A stretch of DNA of 32,964 nucleotides from Caldisalinibacter kiritimatiensis (GCF_000387765.1 NZ_ARZA01000146.1:1-32964); one strand, 5' to 3'; counted from the first letter of the stretch, positions 1 to 10,468 are shown. The notes: generated by a model from the letters alone, not told the origin. Numbers and translations: made by a program.

Positions 1-42
1 TACTTGGACGGAGACGTCCTGGGAGAGTAGGTCGCTGCCAAA
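1..42 (+). rRNA. rrf: 5S ribosomal RNA, 3' end only
   Basis: The first 42 bases match the 3' end of bacterial 5S rRNA: the CCTGGGAGAGTAGGTCGCTGCCA stretch (read in two parts, CCTGGGAGAG and TAGGTCGCTGCCA) is the conserved helix IV and closing helix I strand. The 5' part lies outside the window, so an rRNA operon reading toward the right probably ends here. A T-rich run (45-61) follows at once. The exact last base is uncertain by one or two nucleotides. Confidence 0.88.
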
Positions 43-63
43 TTTGTTTTTTTATTTTTTTGT

Positions 64-113
64 GGAACGCCGAACCGGAACGCCGAACCCGGTTCAGCGT
101 TCCAAAGTTTTTT
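64..113 (+). terminator. terminator with a tandemly duplicated hairpin arm, downstream of 5S rRNA
   Basis: The 13-mer GGAACGCCGAACC occurs twice in tandem (64-76 and 77-89). One base later comes its near-perfect inverted copy GGTTCAGCGTTCC (91-103, one mismatch), then AAAG and six T (108-113). The inverted copy can pair with either direct copy, giving two alternative GC-rich hairpins in otherwise AT-rich DNA. The T run after it fits a rho-independent terminator for the rRNA operon. The duplicated arm is unusual. Confidence 0.7.
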
Positions 114-128
114 AAGCACTAAACACTA

Positions 129-157
129 TTGACATATTTTGGATAAAGGTATATAAT
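129..157 (+). promoter_or_regulatory. consensus sigma-A promoter for the LTA-synthase-like gene
   Basis: TTGACA (129-134) and TATAAT (152-157) are separated by exactly 17 bp, a perfect match to the vegetative consensus at both boxes. Transcription would start near 164, leaving about 63 nt before the ATG at 227. It lies right after the rRNA terminator, so the gene downstream is independently expressed. Confidence 0.85.
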
Positions 158-226
158 TTTCTTTTAGACGGCTTGGAACTTTTATTGATTTAGATTCGTC
201 TTGTTTATTAAAGGGGGCAATAATAT

Positions 227-2074
227 ATGAAAAGAAAAATAAATCACATAGATTTACCACTAAAAGAAGCAATAATTATGTTTATTTTGACTTTACTAAA
301 AACAATTGGATTATATACAGTAACCGATGTAAGCGAAGTATGGCTTATTACATTAAAGACTATTCCATTCTTAATAGTTATATATGGAATTATTAGTTTA
401 TTTAACAGTAAGAAGAGATATATATACAGTATCTTTATTCATATTTTAATTTCATTTATTATATTTGCTGATTTAGTATACTTTAAATACTATAATTTCA
501 TGCCATCGATTAAGGCATTATTATTAGCTAAACAAGCAACAGGTGTAAAAGGTTGTATTATATATTTCTTAAAGCCTATTTATTTTATAATGTTTTTAGA
601 TATTGTTCCTTTAGCGATATATTTATACAAGAGAAGGAAATACTCAGCATTAATTACTCCAAATAGAAAATTAGCTACTAAATATATAACTGTACTTATG
701 ATTATGTTTTTGGCATTAAGTGTTACTGTTATTGATGTAGAAGGTGCATATGTATACGGTAATTATGGTATATATACTTATCATATTTATGATATTTATG
801 AGAGTCTTTCTGATGAAAGTAAAGAAGTATATAGTGAAGATATGATGGATATCTTAGAAAAAGAAAAAAATGAAACAAAAAAAGAAGGTAGAAAATATTT
901 TGGAGTAGCAAAAGGTAGAAATGTAATTGTTATTCAATTTGAGTCTTTGCAGAATTTTGTAATAAATAATTATTATAAAGGACAGGAAATAACTCCTAAT
1001 TTAAATAAGTTAATAGAAAAAGATAGCATATATTTTAGTAATTATTACCAACAAGTGGGACCAGGTAATACTTCAGATGCTGAATTTGTATCTAATAACT
1101 CTATGTACCCTTTATCAGGTTATTCAGTTTTCACACATTTTACTGATAATACATTTTATTCATTTCCTAAGATTTTAAAGGAAAGAGGATATGTAACTAA
1201 AGCATTTCATGGATTTAAGGGTGAGTTTTGGAATAGAGAAAATATGTACCCTAAACAAGGGATCGATGAGTATATAAGCTTAGAGGATTTTGAAAAAGAT
1301 GATTTAATAGGCTTAGGATTAAGTGATTATTCGTTTTTTAAGCAAACTCTTGAGCATCTAAAGAATACTGATAAGCCTTTTTATGCATCAGTAGTAACTC
1401 TTACAAGTCATCATCCATATATAATACCTAAAGAAAAACAAAATTTAGAGCTATCAAAGGAGCATGAAGGTACACTATTTGGAAACTATATACAATCAAT
1501 AAATTATTCAGATATGGCCTTAGGAAAGTTTATAGAAGGATTGAAAGAAACTGGGTTATATGAAAATTCAATAATAGTTATATATGGTGACCATTTTGGA
1601 TTATATCCTTCTCATGAAAATAATAAAGAGATTATGACAGAATATCTTGGTTTTGAATATACTTATGATGAAGCATTTAATATCCCTTTAATTATCCATA
1701 TACCGGCATTAGGAAAAGCTGAAGAAAATACAATAGTCGGTGGAGAAATCGATTTTTTACCTACAATGCTTAATTTATTAGGAATTGAAGATGATAATAG
1801 TATTTTCTTTGGGAAAGATTTAAATAATGCTGAATCTGGTTTTGTGGCTCTTCAATATTATTTACCACTAGGTTCATTTATAGATGATAAAAAGGTATTT
1901 ATAATGTCTAGCGATGGTAAATTCGAGAATAGTGTAGCATGGGATTTAAAGACTAGAGAATTAATAGACATTGAAAAATGCCGAGAAGGATATAACAGAG
2001 CTATAAACGAAAAGAGAAAATCAGATTATATTATAAAAAATGATTTACTTAAGAATTTATTGTTAGAAGACTAA
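227..2074 (+). CDS. LTA synthase-like membrane phosphotransferase/sulfatase-fold protein
   Basis: This 615-residue protein has the layout of the LtaS family: five hydrophobic segments (about residues 15-35, 42-60, 65-88, 110-135 and 150-170), a linker, and an extracellular alkaline-phosphatase/sulfatase-type domain from about 230. Family active-site elements are visible: the metal ligand Glu in FESLQ (E239), the catalytic Thr in GPGNTSDAEF (T282; LtaS has GKTSDSEF), and the metal-binding Asp-His in YGDHFG (D455, H456). LtaS enzymes move glycerol phosphate from phosphatidylglycerol to lipoteichoic acid outside the membrane. Relatives act as primases or on other polymers, so the exact substrate is inferred only. 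The ATG at 227 follows AAAGGGGG at a good distance. It is a single-gene unit with its own promoter and terminator. Confidence 0.88.
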   Translation: MKRKINHIDLPLKEAIIMFILTLLKTIGLYTVTDVSEVWLITLKTIPFLIVIYGIISLFNSKKRYIYSIFIHILISFIIFADLVYFKYYNFMPSIKALLLAKQATGVKGCIIYFLKPIYFIMFLDIVPLAIYLYKRRKYSALITPNRKLATKYITVLMIMFLALSVTVIDVEGAYVYGNYGIYTYHIYDIYESLSDESKEVYSEDMMDILEKEKNETKKEGRKYFGVAKGRNVIVIQFESLQNFVINNYYKGQEITPNLNKLIEKDSIYFSNYYQQVGPGNTSDAEFVSNNSMYPLSGYSVFTHFTDNTFYSFPKILKERGYVTKAFHGFKGEFWNRENMYPKQGIDEYISLEDFEKDDLIGLGLSDYSFFKQTLEHLKNTDKPFYASVVTLTSHHPYIIPKEKQNLELSKEHEGTLFGNYIQSINYSDMALGKFIEGLKETGLYENSIIVIYGDHFGLYPSHENNKEIMTEYLGFEYTYDEAFNIPLIIHIPALGKAEENTIVGGEIDFLPTMLNLLGIEDDNSIFFGKDLNNAESGFVALQYYLPLGSFIDDKKVFIMSSDGKFENSVAWDLKTRELIDIEKCREGYNRAINEKRKSDYIIKNDLLKNLLLED

Positions 2075-2080
2075 AATAAA

Positions 2081-2112
2081 GACCTCACAATTTATTGTGG
2101 GGTCATTGTTTT
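2081..2112 (+). terminator. rho-independent terminator after the LTA-synthase-like gene
   Basis: GACCTCACAA (2081-2090), loop TTTA, then TTGTGGGGTC (2095-2104): a 10-bp stem with one G-U pair, followed by a T-rich stretch (ATTGTTTT). It starts seven bases after the stop codon. Confidence 0.8.
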
Positions 2113-2265
2113 GCAAAAATAATGTGAAATTATGAAGGAAATTGTTTATAAATGTAGAATAAGATAAATAAATGTATGATTAATTCAAATGATAAAATTC
2201 AGAAAAGTTCTAAAAAATAAACAATATAAATTTACATTCGATAGAATAAAGGAGTGATTATATGA

Positions 2266-4230
2266 ATGAAAATAGAAAACTTTATCTCTTTTAAGGATAT
2301 AAAAGCATTTCTTGAAGGTGTAAACTATGAATCTTATAAACTATTCGGTAGCAAATATATTGATATTAATGGAAAAAAAGGAGTTTTGTTTTGCATTTGG
2401 GCTCCAAATGCAAAAGCTGTACGAGTAGTTGGAGATTTTAATAAATGGAATGGTGAAAAACATTCTATGAATAAAATAGACAAAACAGGAATATGGTATA
2501 AATTTATTCCTAACCTGACAGAAGGAAAAATTTATAAGTATGAAATAATAACTAAAGAAAATGAAATATTATTAAAATCAGATCCTTTTGCTTTTTATTC
2601 AGAGATTAGACCTAACACAGCTTCTGTAGTAAGAAATTTTAACAAATATAAATGGAATGATGATAAATGGATGGAGAAAAGGAAGAAAGCTAACCTATTC
2701 AAAAAACCAATCAACATATATGAAATACATTTGGGGTCATGGAAAAGAAAAGATAATGGTAAATTCTATTCATATAAGGAATTAGCACATCTTCTTGTAA
2801 ACTATCTAACTGAAATGGAATATACCCACGTTGAAATCCTTCCTATTACCGAACATCCATTTGATGGTTCTTGGGGTTATCAATCTACAGGATATTTCTC
2901 AGTAACTAGTCGATATGGTACTCCCGAAGAGTTTAAATACTTTGTTGACTTATTACATCAACATAATATAGGTGTTATATTAGATTGGGTACCGGGTCAT
3001 TTTTGTAAGGATGCCCATGGGCTATATAGGTTTGATGGAACTCATTTGTATGAATATAATGATCCATTAAAAAGAGAAAATTATGATTGGGGTACAGCAT
3101 ATTTTGATCTAGGAAAGCCAGAGATACATAGTTTTTTAATATCTAATGCATTATTTTGGTTTAAAAAATTTCATATTGATGGATTAAGAGTAGATGCAGT
3201 TGCAAGTATGCTTTACCTTGATTATGGGAAACAACACTTAGGTATAAGAAATGAATATGGAGGAAATGAGAATTTACAGGCAGTATCCTTCTTAAAAAAG
3301 CTTAATGAAGTGATATTTAGAGAATGTGATAATCCTTTGATGATAGCAGAAGAATCAACATCATGGCCCCTAGTAACTAAACCCACCTATTTAGACGGTC
3401 TTGGTTTTAATTATAAATGGAATATGGGATGGATGAACGATACTCTTAAATATGCACAAGTCTTTCCAATGGATAAAAATAAATATCATAGTTTAATAAC
3501 TTTCTCGATGATGTATGCCTTCTCAGAAAATTATATACTTCCCTTATCACATGACGAAGTAGTTCACGGTAAAAAGTCTTTATTAGATAAAATGCCAGGT
3601 AATTATAATGAGAAGTTTTCTAATTTAAGATTATTATATGGTTATATGATGGGTTATCCAGGTAAGAAACTGTTATTTATGGGTGGTGAATTTGGTCAGT
3701 TCGTAGAGTGGAAATACGATGCAGAATTAGATTGGTTACTTCTAGATTATCCAATGCATGCTAAATTAAAAAAATATGTAAAGGATTTAAACCATTTATA
3801 TAAAAACATTAAAGCTCTATATGAACGTGACCATGAAATAGATACCTTTGCATGGATTGACTATCAAAACTACAAGCAAAGTATTATTTCCTTTATTAGA
3901 AAAGGAGGTGATGAGGAAGAGTTTTTGATTGTAATATGTAATTTCGCAGGTGTAGAATACGATAACTATAGAATTGGTGTTCCTAAATTTACTATATATA
4001 AAGAAATATTAAACAGTGATAGTAAAGAATACGGAGGTAGTGGGTATATAAACGGAGGTTATATAAAGCCTTCAAAAACTAATTTTCATAATATGCCTTA
4101 TTCTATAGAAATAAAAATACCTGCTTTTTCTGTTATCTATATAAAACCCTTTTATAATGGAGAGGAGGTTAAATTACATGAGAAAAAAAGAGATAATAGC
4201 TATGATTTTAGCAGGGGGGCAAGGAAGTAG
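2266..4230 (+). CDS. glgB: 1,4-alpha-glucan (glycogen) branching enzyme GlgB
   Basis: The 654-residue protein cuts alpha-1,4 chains and rejoins them as alpha-1,6 branches in glycogen. A CBM48-type N-terminal domain (about 35-120, with [20 protein letters not shown]) precedes a GH13 barrel. The four GH13 regions are clear: DWVPGHF near 240; GLRVDAV with the nucleophile D310; IAEEST with the acid Glu at 362; [11 protein letters not shown] with D430. The ATG at 2266 sits eight bases after AAAGGAG. The ATG at 2262 is in another frame and closes after ten codons. It is the first gene of the glg operon. Its end overlaps glgC by 53 bases, so the last 18 or so residues are read through the glgC start region and are probably not conserved. 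Confidence 0.96.
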   Translation: MKIENFISFKDIKAFLEGVNYESYKLFGSKYIDINGKKGVLFCIWAPNAKAVRVVGDFNKWNGEKHSMNKIDKTGIWYKFIPNLTEGKIYKYEIITKENEILLKSDPFAFYSEIRPNTASVVRNFNKYKWNDDKWMEKRKKANLFKKPINIYEIHLGSWKRKDNGKFYSYKELAHLLVNYLTEMEYTHVEILPITEHPFDGSWGYQSTGYFSVTSRYGTPEEFKYFVDLLHQHNIGVILDWVPGHFCKDAHGLYRFDGTHLYEYNDPLKRENYDWGTAYFDLGKPEIHSFLISNALFWFKKFHIDGLRVDAVASMLYLDYGKQHLGIRNEYGGNENLQAVSFLKKLNEVIFRECDNPLMIAEESTSWPLVTKPTYLDGLGFNYKWNMGWMNDTLKYAQVFPMDKNKYHSLITFSMMYAFSENYILPLSHDEVVHGKKSLLDKMPGNYNEKFSNLRLLYGYMMGYPGKKLLFMGGEFGQFVEWKYDAELDWLLLDYPMHAKLKKYVKDLNHLYKNIKALYERDHEIDTFAWIDYQNYKQSIISFIRKGGDEEEFLIVICNFAGVEYDNYRIGVPKFTIYKEILNSDSKEYGGSGYINGGYIKPSKTNFHNMPYSIEIKIPAFSVIYIKPFYNGEEVKLHEKKRDNSYDFSRGARK

Positions 4231-5320
4231 ATTAAAAAAGCTAACCCAAAATAACGCTAAGCCTGCAGTACCATTTGGAGGAAAATATAGAATTATTGAT
4301 TTTACTTTAAGTAATTGCTCTAACTCGGGAATTGATACTGTAGGAATACTTACTCAATATAAGCCATTAACGTTAAATGACCATATAGGCATAGGAACCC
4401 ATTGGGATTTAGATAGAGATGTAGGAGGGGTATCCTTACTTCCACCATATATGACATCAACAGGAGGTAACTGGTACAAGGGAACAGCTAATGCTATATA
4501 TCAAAATATACACTTTATAGACCAATATAATCCTAAATATGTATTAATCTTATCAGGAGACCATGTTTATAAAATGGACTATATGAAAATGTTTAACTAT
4601 CATAAAGAAAAGAAAGCAGATGTAACAATTGCAGTTGTTAATGTAACTTTAGAACAAGCAAGTAGCTTCGGAATAATGAATACAGATAAGGATAATATCA
4701 TAACAAGCTTTGATGAAAAGCCTAAAAAACCAAAGAGTACCTTAGCATCAATGGGAATATATATATTTACTTGGGAAAAATTAAAACAATATTTAATAGA
4801 AGATGGAAAGGATAAAACTTCAGACAATGATTTCGGAAAAGACATAATACCTAAGATGTTAGCATCAAAGGAAAAATTATATGCATATCCCTTTGATGGG
4901 TATTGGAAGGATGTAGGTACTATTACAAGCTATTGGGAAGCAAATATGTACTTACTTAAAGATGATAATGAATTAAAGCTTAACGATGATTATTGGAAAA
5001 TATACTCTAATAATCCTATTTGCCCTCCACAGTATATAGGAAGAGAAGCTAAGGTTAAAGATTCTATAGTAGTTGATGGCTGTATAGTTTTAGGGGAGGT
5101 TACTAATTCTGTATTATTTCCTGGGGTGTTTATAAGTAAAGACAGTAAAGTTAAAAATTCAGTGATAATGCCAAATACAAGAATAGAAAGTAACGTAATA
5201 ATTGATAAAGCAATAATAGGTGAAAGGTGTCTGATTAAAGAAAATAGTGTAATAGGAAAAAATAAAGAGATAGTAGTTATACCAGATAATAAGGAAGTAA
5301 AAGGGAATTTTAATAACTAA
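4178..5320 (+). CDS. glgC: glucose-1-phosphate adenylyltransferase, catalytic subunit GlgC
   Basis: The 380-residue enzyme makes ADP-glucose from glucose-1-phosphate and ATP, the committed step of glycogen synthesis. The N-terminal nucleotidyltransferase domain has LAGGQGSRL near residue 12, the [15 protein letters not shown] block, and [10 protein letters not shown] with the catalytic-type Asp. The last 100 or so residues have the hexapeptide-like pattern of a left-handed beta-helix. I chose ATG 4178 because GAGAGGAGG lies just upstream. An in-frame ATG at 4157 lies upstream of that ribosome site and adds only seven residues. The start lies inside the glgB reading frame, so the two are probably translationally coupled. 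In Bacillota the enzyme commonly works together with GlgD, the next gene. Confidence 0.96.
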   Translation: MRKKEIIAMILAGGQGSRLKKLTQNNAKPAVPFGGKYRIIDFTLSNCSNSGIDTVGILTQYKPLTLNDHIGIGTHWDLDRDVGGVSLLPPYMTSTGGNWYKGTANAIYQNIHFIDQYNPKYVLILSGDHVYKMDYMKMFNYHKEKKADVTIAVVNVTLEQASSFGIMNTDKDNIITSFDEKPKKPKSTLASMGIYIFTWEKLKQYLIEDGKDKTSDNDFGKDIIPKMLASKEKLYAYPFDGYWKDVGTITSYWEANMYLLKDDNELKLNDDYWKIYSNNPICPPQYIGREAKVKDSIVVDGCIVLGEVTNSVLFPGVFISKDSKVKNSVIMPNTRIESNVIIDKAIIGERCLIKENSVIGKNKEIVVIPDNKEVKGNFNN

Positions 5321-5337
5321 CAGAGAGGAGGGAAATT

Positions 5338-6459
5338 TTGTTAAATAAGTATTTAGGTATAATTAGTTCATTAGAGAAAAATCAAAACTTTGGAAGTTTA
5401 GTTAAACATAGACCTTTAGCATCCTTACCTATTTTCGGTAGATATAGAATGATAGATTTTATACTTTCTAATATGGTTAATTCAGGGATTGATACAGTTG
5501 GTGTTTTTACTAATAATTCTAGGTCATTAGTTGACCATTTAGGAACAGGAAAGCCTTGGGAATTAGATAGAAAAATTGGCGGACTTTTTATATTTGATTA
5601 TTGTATGGGGGATATTTTGTTTAATGATATAAAATTACTAAAAGATAATATTGAGTTTATATATAGAAGTAAGAAAAAATACGTATTATTATCTTCGCCT
5701 CATATGATATACAATATTGATTTTAAAAAGATGGCTTATTCCCATGAAAAATCAGGAAAAGATATAACTGTTGTTTATAAAAGGATTAAAAATACAGATG
5801 ATGGCTTTTTAAACTGTGACACCCTCAATATTAACGATAAAGATGGGGTCAGTATTGGTAAAAATTTAGGAGCTTCAAAGGAAATAAATATTCTGATTGA
5901 TACGTTCATATTTAAAACCGAACTATTGCTCAAAATAATTCATGAATGTATAGAGAAAGGGAATTATATATCATTAAAAAATGCAATACTTAAAAATATA
6001 AAAACATATACATTAAATCTATATGAGTTTAAGGGAACTGTTAAATGTATTAATTCTTTAAAAGCTTATTATAAAAGTTCAATGGACATGCTTGATTTAA
6101 GTTTTAGAAAAGAGTTGTTTTTTAAAAATGGACAAGTTTATACTAAGCCTAAAGATTCACAACCAACTAAGTATTTAATGAACTCAAATGTTAAAAACTC
6201 AATAGTTGCAGATGGATGTACTATTAAGGGAAGGGTAGAAAATAGTATTATATCCAGAGGAGTTGTTATAGAAGAAAACGTAGAAATTAAAGACAGTATA
6301 ATATTTCAAAATAGTCATATAAAAAAAGGAGCAAAGCTACAATATACGATATTAGATAAAAATACTGTTATTGAAGAAGGCAAGAAATTAATAGGTGATA
6401 TAAACCATCCATTGGTTATAGAAAGACAGTTCATAAATAAATTATATTTTAGGAGGTGA
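5338..6459 (+). CDS. glgD: GlgD, non-catalytic/regulatory subunit of ADP-glucose pyrophosphorylase
   Basis: The 373-residue protein is a paralogue of GlgC: it keeps the RYRMIDFILSN block near residue 30 and the C-terminal beta-helix. It lacks the glycine-rich GGQGSRL nucleotide loop (replaced by SSLEKNQNFGS), and the SGDH motif reads SSPH, so the catalytic Asp is absent. This fits the known GlgD role as a modulating partner of GlgC. The start is TTG at 5338, five bases after GAGAGGAGGG. The stop TGA at 6457 lies inside the ribosome site of glgA, so translation is probably coupled. The gap to glgC is 17 bases. Confidence 0.93.
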   Translation: MLNKYLGIISSLEKNQNFGSLVKHRPLASLPIFGRYRMIDFILSNMVNSGIDTVGVFTNNSRSLVDHLGTGKPWELDRKIGGLFIFDYCMGDILFNDIKLLKDNIEFIYRSKKKYVLLSSPHMIYNIDFKKMAYSHEKSGKDITVVYKRIKNTDDGFLNCDTLNINDKDGVSIGKNLGASKEINILIDTFIFKTELLLKIIHECIEKGNYISLKNAILKNIKTYTLNLYEFKGTVKCINSLKAYYKSSMDMLDLSFRKELFFKNGQVYTKPKDSQPTKYLMNSNVKNSIVADGCTIKGRVENSIISRGVVIEENVEIKDSIIFQNSHIKKGAKLQYTILDKNTVIEEGKKLIGDINHPLVIERQFINKLYFRR

Positions 6460-6464
6460 TTTTT

Positions 6465-7895
6465 ATGAAGGTCTTATTTATTACATCTGAAGCCTATCCA
6501 TTTGCTAAAATTGGAGGTCTTGGTGATGTATCATATGCATTACCTAAGGCACTTAGAAAATTAGGAATAGATGTAAGGGTAATATTACCTAAATATAATA
6601 ATATAGATGATGGATATAAAAATAAAATGACCCTTATATCCGAGTTTAATGTGTCAGTTGGATGGAGAGAGCAATACTGTGGTTTGAAGTATTTGGAATA
6701 TGATGGAGTTCCCTTTTACTTTATAGACAATGAATATTATTTTAAGAGAAATAATCAATATGGATTTTATGATGAAGGAGAAAGGTTTTCATATTATTCA
6801 AGGGCTGTATTAGATGCAATAAAGTATATAGAGGATTTTACTCCAGATATACTACACTGTAATGATTGGCATACAGGAATGATACCAGTTATATTAAACC
6901 ATGACTATAGAAATAATAATCAATATAAGAATATAAAAACAGTTTATACTATTCATAATTTAAAGTATCAAGGAGTTTATGGAAAGGACATTTTAGGTGA
7001 CTTATTAGGACTTTCAGAGGATTATTTTAGTGAAGATAAACTAAAATATTATGATGGTGTTTCATTTATGAAGGGTGGAATTAATTACTCAGATATAGTA
7101 AGTACTGTAAGTAATAATTATGCTGAAGAGGTAAAAATGCCTTTCTATGGAGAAGGATTACATGGACTATTAGGATCGAAAGGTGATAAGTTTATCGGTA
7201 TATTAAATGGAATAGATTATGAGTTATATAATCCTGATACTGATAAAAATATAGTTAAAAATTATAGTGTTAATAAATTGGAAAATAAGGTTAAAAACAA
7301 GATTACACTTCAAAAAGAATTAAAGTTAGAAGTTAATCCCTCAAAGCCTATGATAGGTATCGTGTCAAGATTGGTTAAACAAAAGGGAATAGAACTAATT
7401 TGTCAAGTAATAGAGGATATATTGAGGTTAGATGTTCAAATAGTAGTTTTAGGTACTGGTGAACAAACATATGAAGATTCACTTAAGTACTACTCCTCTG
7501 TGTATCCATCTCAAATACATGCACACATAGGATTTAATGAAGCTTTTGCTAGAAAAATATATGCAGCCTCAGATATGTTTTTAATGCCATCTTTATTTGA
7601 ACCCTGTGGCTTAGGTCAACTAATTGCTCTAAGATATGGTTCAGTGCCTATAGTTAGAGAGACTGGTGGACTTAAGGATACAGTTAAACCATATAATAAA
7701 TATACTGGAGAAGGAATTGGATTTACATTTTCAGATTATGATTCAAATGATATGCTTAATGCTATTAAGAGAGCTAGAGAAGTTTTTGATACCAAAGATA
7801 TATGGAATAAAATAATTGAAAAAGGAATGATACAGGATAACAGTTGGATACATTCGGCTAAGGACTATCTAAATGTTTATCAATTCTTATTATAA
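6465..7895 (+). CDS. glgA: glycogen synthase GlgA (ADP-glucose type)
   Basis: The 476-residue GT5 glycosyltransferase extends alpha-1,4-glucan with ADP-glucose. The ADP-glucose-binding KxGGL motif is present as AKIGGLGDV near residue 15. A second Rossmann domain follows with GIVSRLVKQKG and the LFEPCGLGQL motif that holds the catalytic Glu pair. The ATG at 6465 follows AGGAGG (6451-6456) at eight bases. A GTG at 6456 lies within that site and can be dismissed. Length is normal for the family. It is the fourth gene of the operon. Confidence 0.96.
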   Translation: MKVLFITSEAYPFAKIGGLGDVSYALPKALRKLGIDVRVILPKYNNIDDGYKNKMTLISEFNVSVGWREQYCGLKYLEYDGVPFYFIDNEYYFKRNNQYGFYDEGERFSYYSRAVLDAIKYIEDFTPDILHCNDWHTGMIPVILNHDYRNNNQYKNIKTVYTIHNLKYQGVYGKDILGDLLGLSEDYFSEDKLKYYDGVSFMKGGINYSDIVSTVSNNYAEEVKMPFYGEGLHGLLGSKGDKFIGILNGIDYELYNPDTDKNIVKNYSVNKLENKVKNKITLQKELKLEVNPSKPMIGIVSRLVKQKGIELICQVIEDILRLDVQIVVLGTGEQTYEDSLKYYSSVYPSQIHAHIGFNEAFARKIYAASDMFLMPSLFEPCGLGQLIALRYGSVPIVRETGGLKDTVKPYNKYTGEGIGFTFSDYDSNDMLNAIKRAREVFDTKDIWNKIIEKGMIQDNSWIHSAKDYLNVYQFLL

Positions 7896-7963
7896 GGCTA
7901 ATAAAATTATAATACTATGAGGCTGTCAAAAACTATATTAAATAAATTTAGGAGGTCATCTCT

Positions 7964-10375
7964 TTGCATGTTTTTAAAAATACAATAAAGAATGATTTTA
8001 AGAAAAAGCTTATGTGTGTATTTGCAGAGGAAGTAGAGGAAGCATCTAAGCTCCATAAATATATAGCCCTTGGAAGGGTGATTAGAGAATACATTTCAGA
8101 GGCATGGCTACAAAGCAAAAAAAGATGTTTAGAAAATGACAAAAAACAAGTGTATTATTTCTCGATGGAGTTTTTAACAGGAAAACTATTGGAAAGTAAT
8201 TTAATAAATTTAGGGATAAAGGAAGAATGTAACGAAGCATTAAATGAATTAGGAATAAATCTAGATGAGCTGTTAGAAATTGAAAAAGAGGCTGGGCTTG
8301 GTAATGGAGGATTAGGTAGACTTGCGGCATGTTTTTTAGATTCAATGGCTTCTATTGGTGTTTATGGACATGGGAATGGAATAAGATATAGATACGGTTT
8401 ATTTGAGCAGAAAATAGTAAATGGCTATCAAGTTGAAATACCAGATAAATGGTTAAAAGATGAATTCGTATGGGTAGTAAAAAGAAGGGATAAATCAGTA
8501 ATAGTAAAATTTGGAGGAAATGTAAAGCTCATAGAGAAAAATGGTAGACTAAAGGCTATCCATGAAAACTATGAGCCTATAAAAGCTGTGCCTTATGATG
8601 TACCTGTTGTTGGTTATGAGGGCAATGTCGTTAATACATTGAGACTTTGGAGTGCAGAACCTGTTGGTAATGAATTTGATTTCTTTGCCTTTAGAGCGGG
8701 CGAATATTTAAAGGCAGTAGAATATAAGTATAATGTTGAATCTATTTCACAAGTTCTGTATCCAGATGATTCGAACCATAACGGAAGAGTATTAAGGCTT
8801 AAACAGCAATACTTCTTTGTTAGTGCTGGAATACAGAGTATATTGAGGACTTTTAAAAAGACAGATAAAGAAATATATGACCTTCCTGACTATGTAGCTA
8901 TACACGTAAATGATACCCATCCATCGGTTGCTGTAGCTGAGTTAATGAGGATATTAGTAGATGAATACGAACTAGGGTGGGAAGAGGCTTGGAAAATTAC
9001 TACAAAAACTATAGCTTATACTAATCACACTATTATGGCAGAAGCATTAGAAACTTGGCCAGTGGATATGTTTAGAAAGTTGCTTCCTAGAGTTTACATG
9101 ATAGTAGAGGAAATAGATAGAAGGTTTAAAATTGAATTACATGATAAATATAATGAAGATTGGGATAAGATAAATAGTACTTTAATAATTCATGACGGTA
9201 ATATACGAATGGCCAATTTAGCTATTGTAGGTAGTTATTCAGTAAATGGTGTATCAAAGCTTCATACCGAAATATTAAAAAATAGAGAACTAAAACACTT
9301 CAGTGAAATCTTTCCTAAGAAGTTTAACAACAAAACCAATGGAATAACCCATAGAAGATGGCTTTTACAGTCAAATCCCTTATTAGCAGATTTAATAACA
9401 GATACTATAGGTAATAAGTGGATAACACAACCTAATCGTTTAAAAGACTTAGAGCAATTTGTAAAAGATAAAGCTTTCAAAGAAGAAATAAAAAAAGTTA
9501 AGCAAAAAAATAAAGAGTATTTATGTAATTTTATTAATGATAAATACAATATATTAGTTGACCAACATTCGATTTTTGACGTTCAAGCAAAAAGATTACA
9601 TGCATATAAAAGACAGCTATTAAATGGGTTACATATATTGAATTTATATAATAGAATCAAAGAAAATCCAAATTTAGATATAGTACCTAGAACTTTCATT
9701 TTTGCTGCAAAGGCATCACCAGGTTACCATTTAGCAAAACAAATTATCAAATTTATTAATTCATTAAAGGAAAAGATAAATAACGATAAATCTATAAAGG
9801 ATAATATAAAGATAGTTTTTTTAGAAAATTATAATGTTACATTAGCAGAAAGATTGATACCAAGTGCCAATGTAAGTGAACAGATATCTACGGCATCTAA
9901 AGAAGCCTCTGGAACTGGTAATATGAAGTTTATGATGAATGGAGGAATTACTTTAGGAACTTTAGACGGTGCAAACATTGAAATAAAGGAATCAGTAGGT
10001 AGCAAAAACATAATAACCTTTGGACTAACTGCTGACCAAGTTATGAATTATTATAGACATGGTGGATATTTTTCTATGGATGTATATAATAATGACCAAA
10101 GATTAAAAAAGATAATAACCCAGCTTACAAATGGATTTTTAGATGTTCCTAATGAAGAATTTAAAGATATATTTGACCATTTGATAACCTACAATGATGA
10201 GTTCTTTGTACTAAAGGATTTCGATTCATATGTAGAAGCACAGAATAAAGTTGATAAACTATATAAAAAACAAGACAAATGGAGCGAAATGTCAATAATT
10301 AATATAGCTAATTCAGGTAAATTTTCAAGTGATAATACGATAAAGGAGTATGTAGACGAAATTTGGAGGGCATAA
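7964..10375 (+). CDS. glgP: glycogen/alpha-glucan phosphorylase GlgP
   Basis: The 803-residue PLP-dependent GT35 enzyme releases glucose-1-phosphate from glycogen chain ends. The pyridoxal-phosphate lysine is in EASGTGNMKF (K at about 655), followed by the conserved NGGITLGTLDGANIEI block. The N-terminal GNGGLGRLAACF segment is also typical. The start is TTG at 7964, eight bases after AGGAGG. The ATG at 7968 is out of frame. The 68-base gap after glgA holds no terminator, so it is most likely the last gene of the same transcript. Having synthesis and breakdown genes in one operon suggests control is mostly allosteric or at the whole-operon level. No debranching enzyme is present. Confidence 0.96.
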   Translation: MHVFKNTIKNDFKKKLMCVFAEEVEEASKLHKYIALGRVIREYISEAWLQSKKRCLENDKKQVYYFSMEFLTGKLLESNLINLGIKEECNEALNELGINLDELLEIEKEAGLGNGGLGRLAACFLDSMASIGVYGHGNGIRYRYGLFEQKIVNGYQVEIPDKWLKDEFVWVVKRRDKSVIVKFGGNVKLIEKNGRLKAIHENYEPIKAVPYDVPVVGYEGNVVNTLRLWSAEPVGNEFDFFAFRAGEYLKAVEYKYNVESISQVLYPDDSNHNGRVLRLKQQYFFVSAGIQSILRTFKKTDKEIYDLPDYVAIHVNDTHPSVAVAELMRILVDEYELGWEEAWKITTKTIAYTNHTIMAEALETWPVDMFRKLLPRVYMIVEEIDRRFKIELHDKYNEDWDKINSTLIIHDGNIRMANLAIVGSYSVNGVSKLHTEILKNRELKHFSEIFPKKFNNKTNGITHRRWLLQSNPLLADLITDTIGNKWITQPNRLKDLEQFVKDKAFKEEIKKVKQKNKEYLCNFINDKYNILVDQHSIFDVQAKRLHAYKRQLLNGLHILNLYNRIKENPNLDIVPRTFIFAAKASPGYHLAKQIIKFINSLKEKINNDKSIKDNIKIVFLENYNVTLAERLIPSANVSEQISTASKEASGTGNMKFMMNGGITLGTLDGANIEIKESVGSKNIITFGLTADQVMNYYRHGGYFSMDVYNNDQRLKKIITQLTNGFLDVPNEEFKDIFDHLITYNDEFFVLKDFDSYVEAQNKVDKLYKKQDKWSEMSIINIANSGKFSSDNTIKEYVDEIWRA

Positions 10376-10398
10376 AAGCGAGTTTTACTCGCTTTTTT
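10376..10398 (+). terminator. rho-independent terminator of the glg operon
   Basis: AAGCGAGT, loop TTT, ACTCGCTT followed by TTTT: an 8-bp perfect stem that starts right after the glgP stop codon and ends in a six-T run. Confidence 0.9.
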
Positions 10399-10400
10399 AT

Positions 10401-10430
10401 TTGCTTATATTTAACCATGTATAGTATAAT
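10401..10430 (+). promoter_or_regulatory. probable promoter of niaR
   Basis: TTGCTT (10401-10406) and a perfect TATAAT (10425-10430) are 18 bp apart, 38 bp upstream of the niaR start. The -35 box is weak (3 of 6). Confidence 0.5.
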
Positions 10431-10468
10431 GCTAATATATAAGAAGTATTTTAAAGGAAGTGAAAAGT

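Noticed and set aside
2142-2180. Promoter for the glg operon (TTGTTT and TATGAT-like boxes)
   Set aside because: No pair of boxes has acceptable spacing together with a fair match; the true promoter between 2113 and 2250 could not be fixed.
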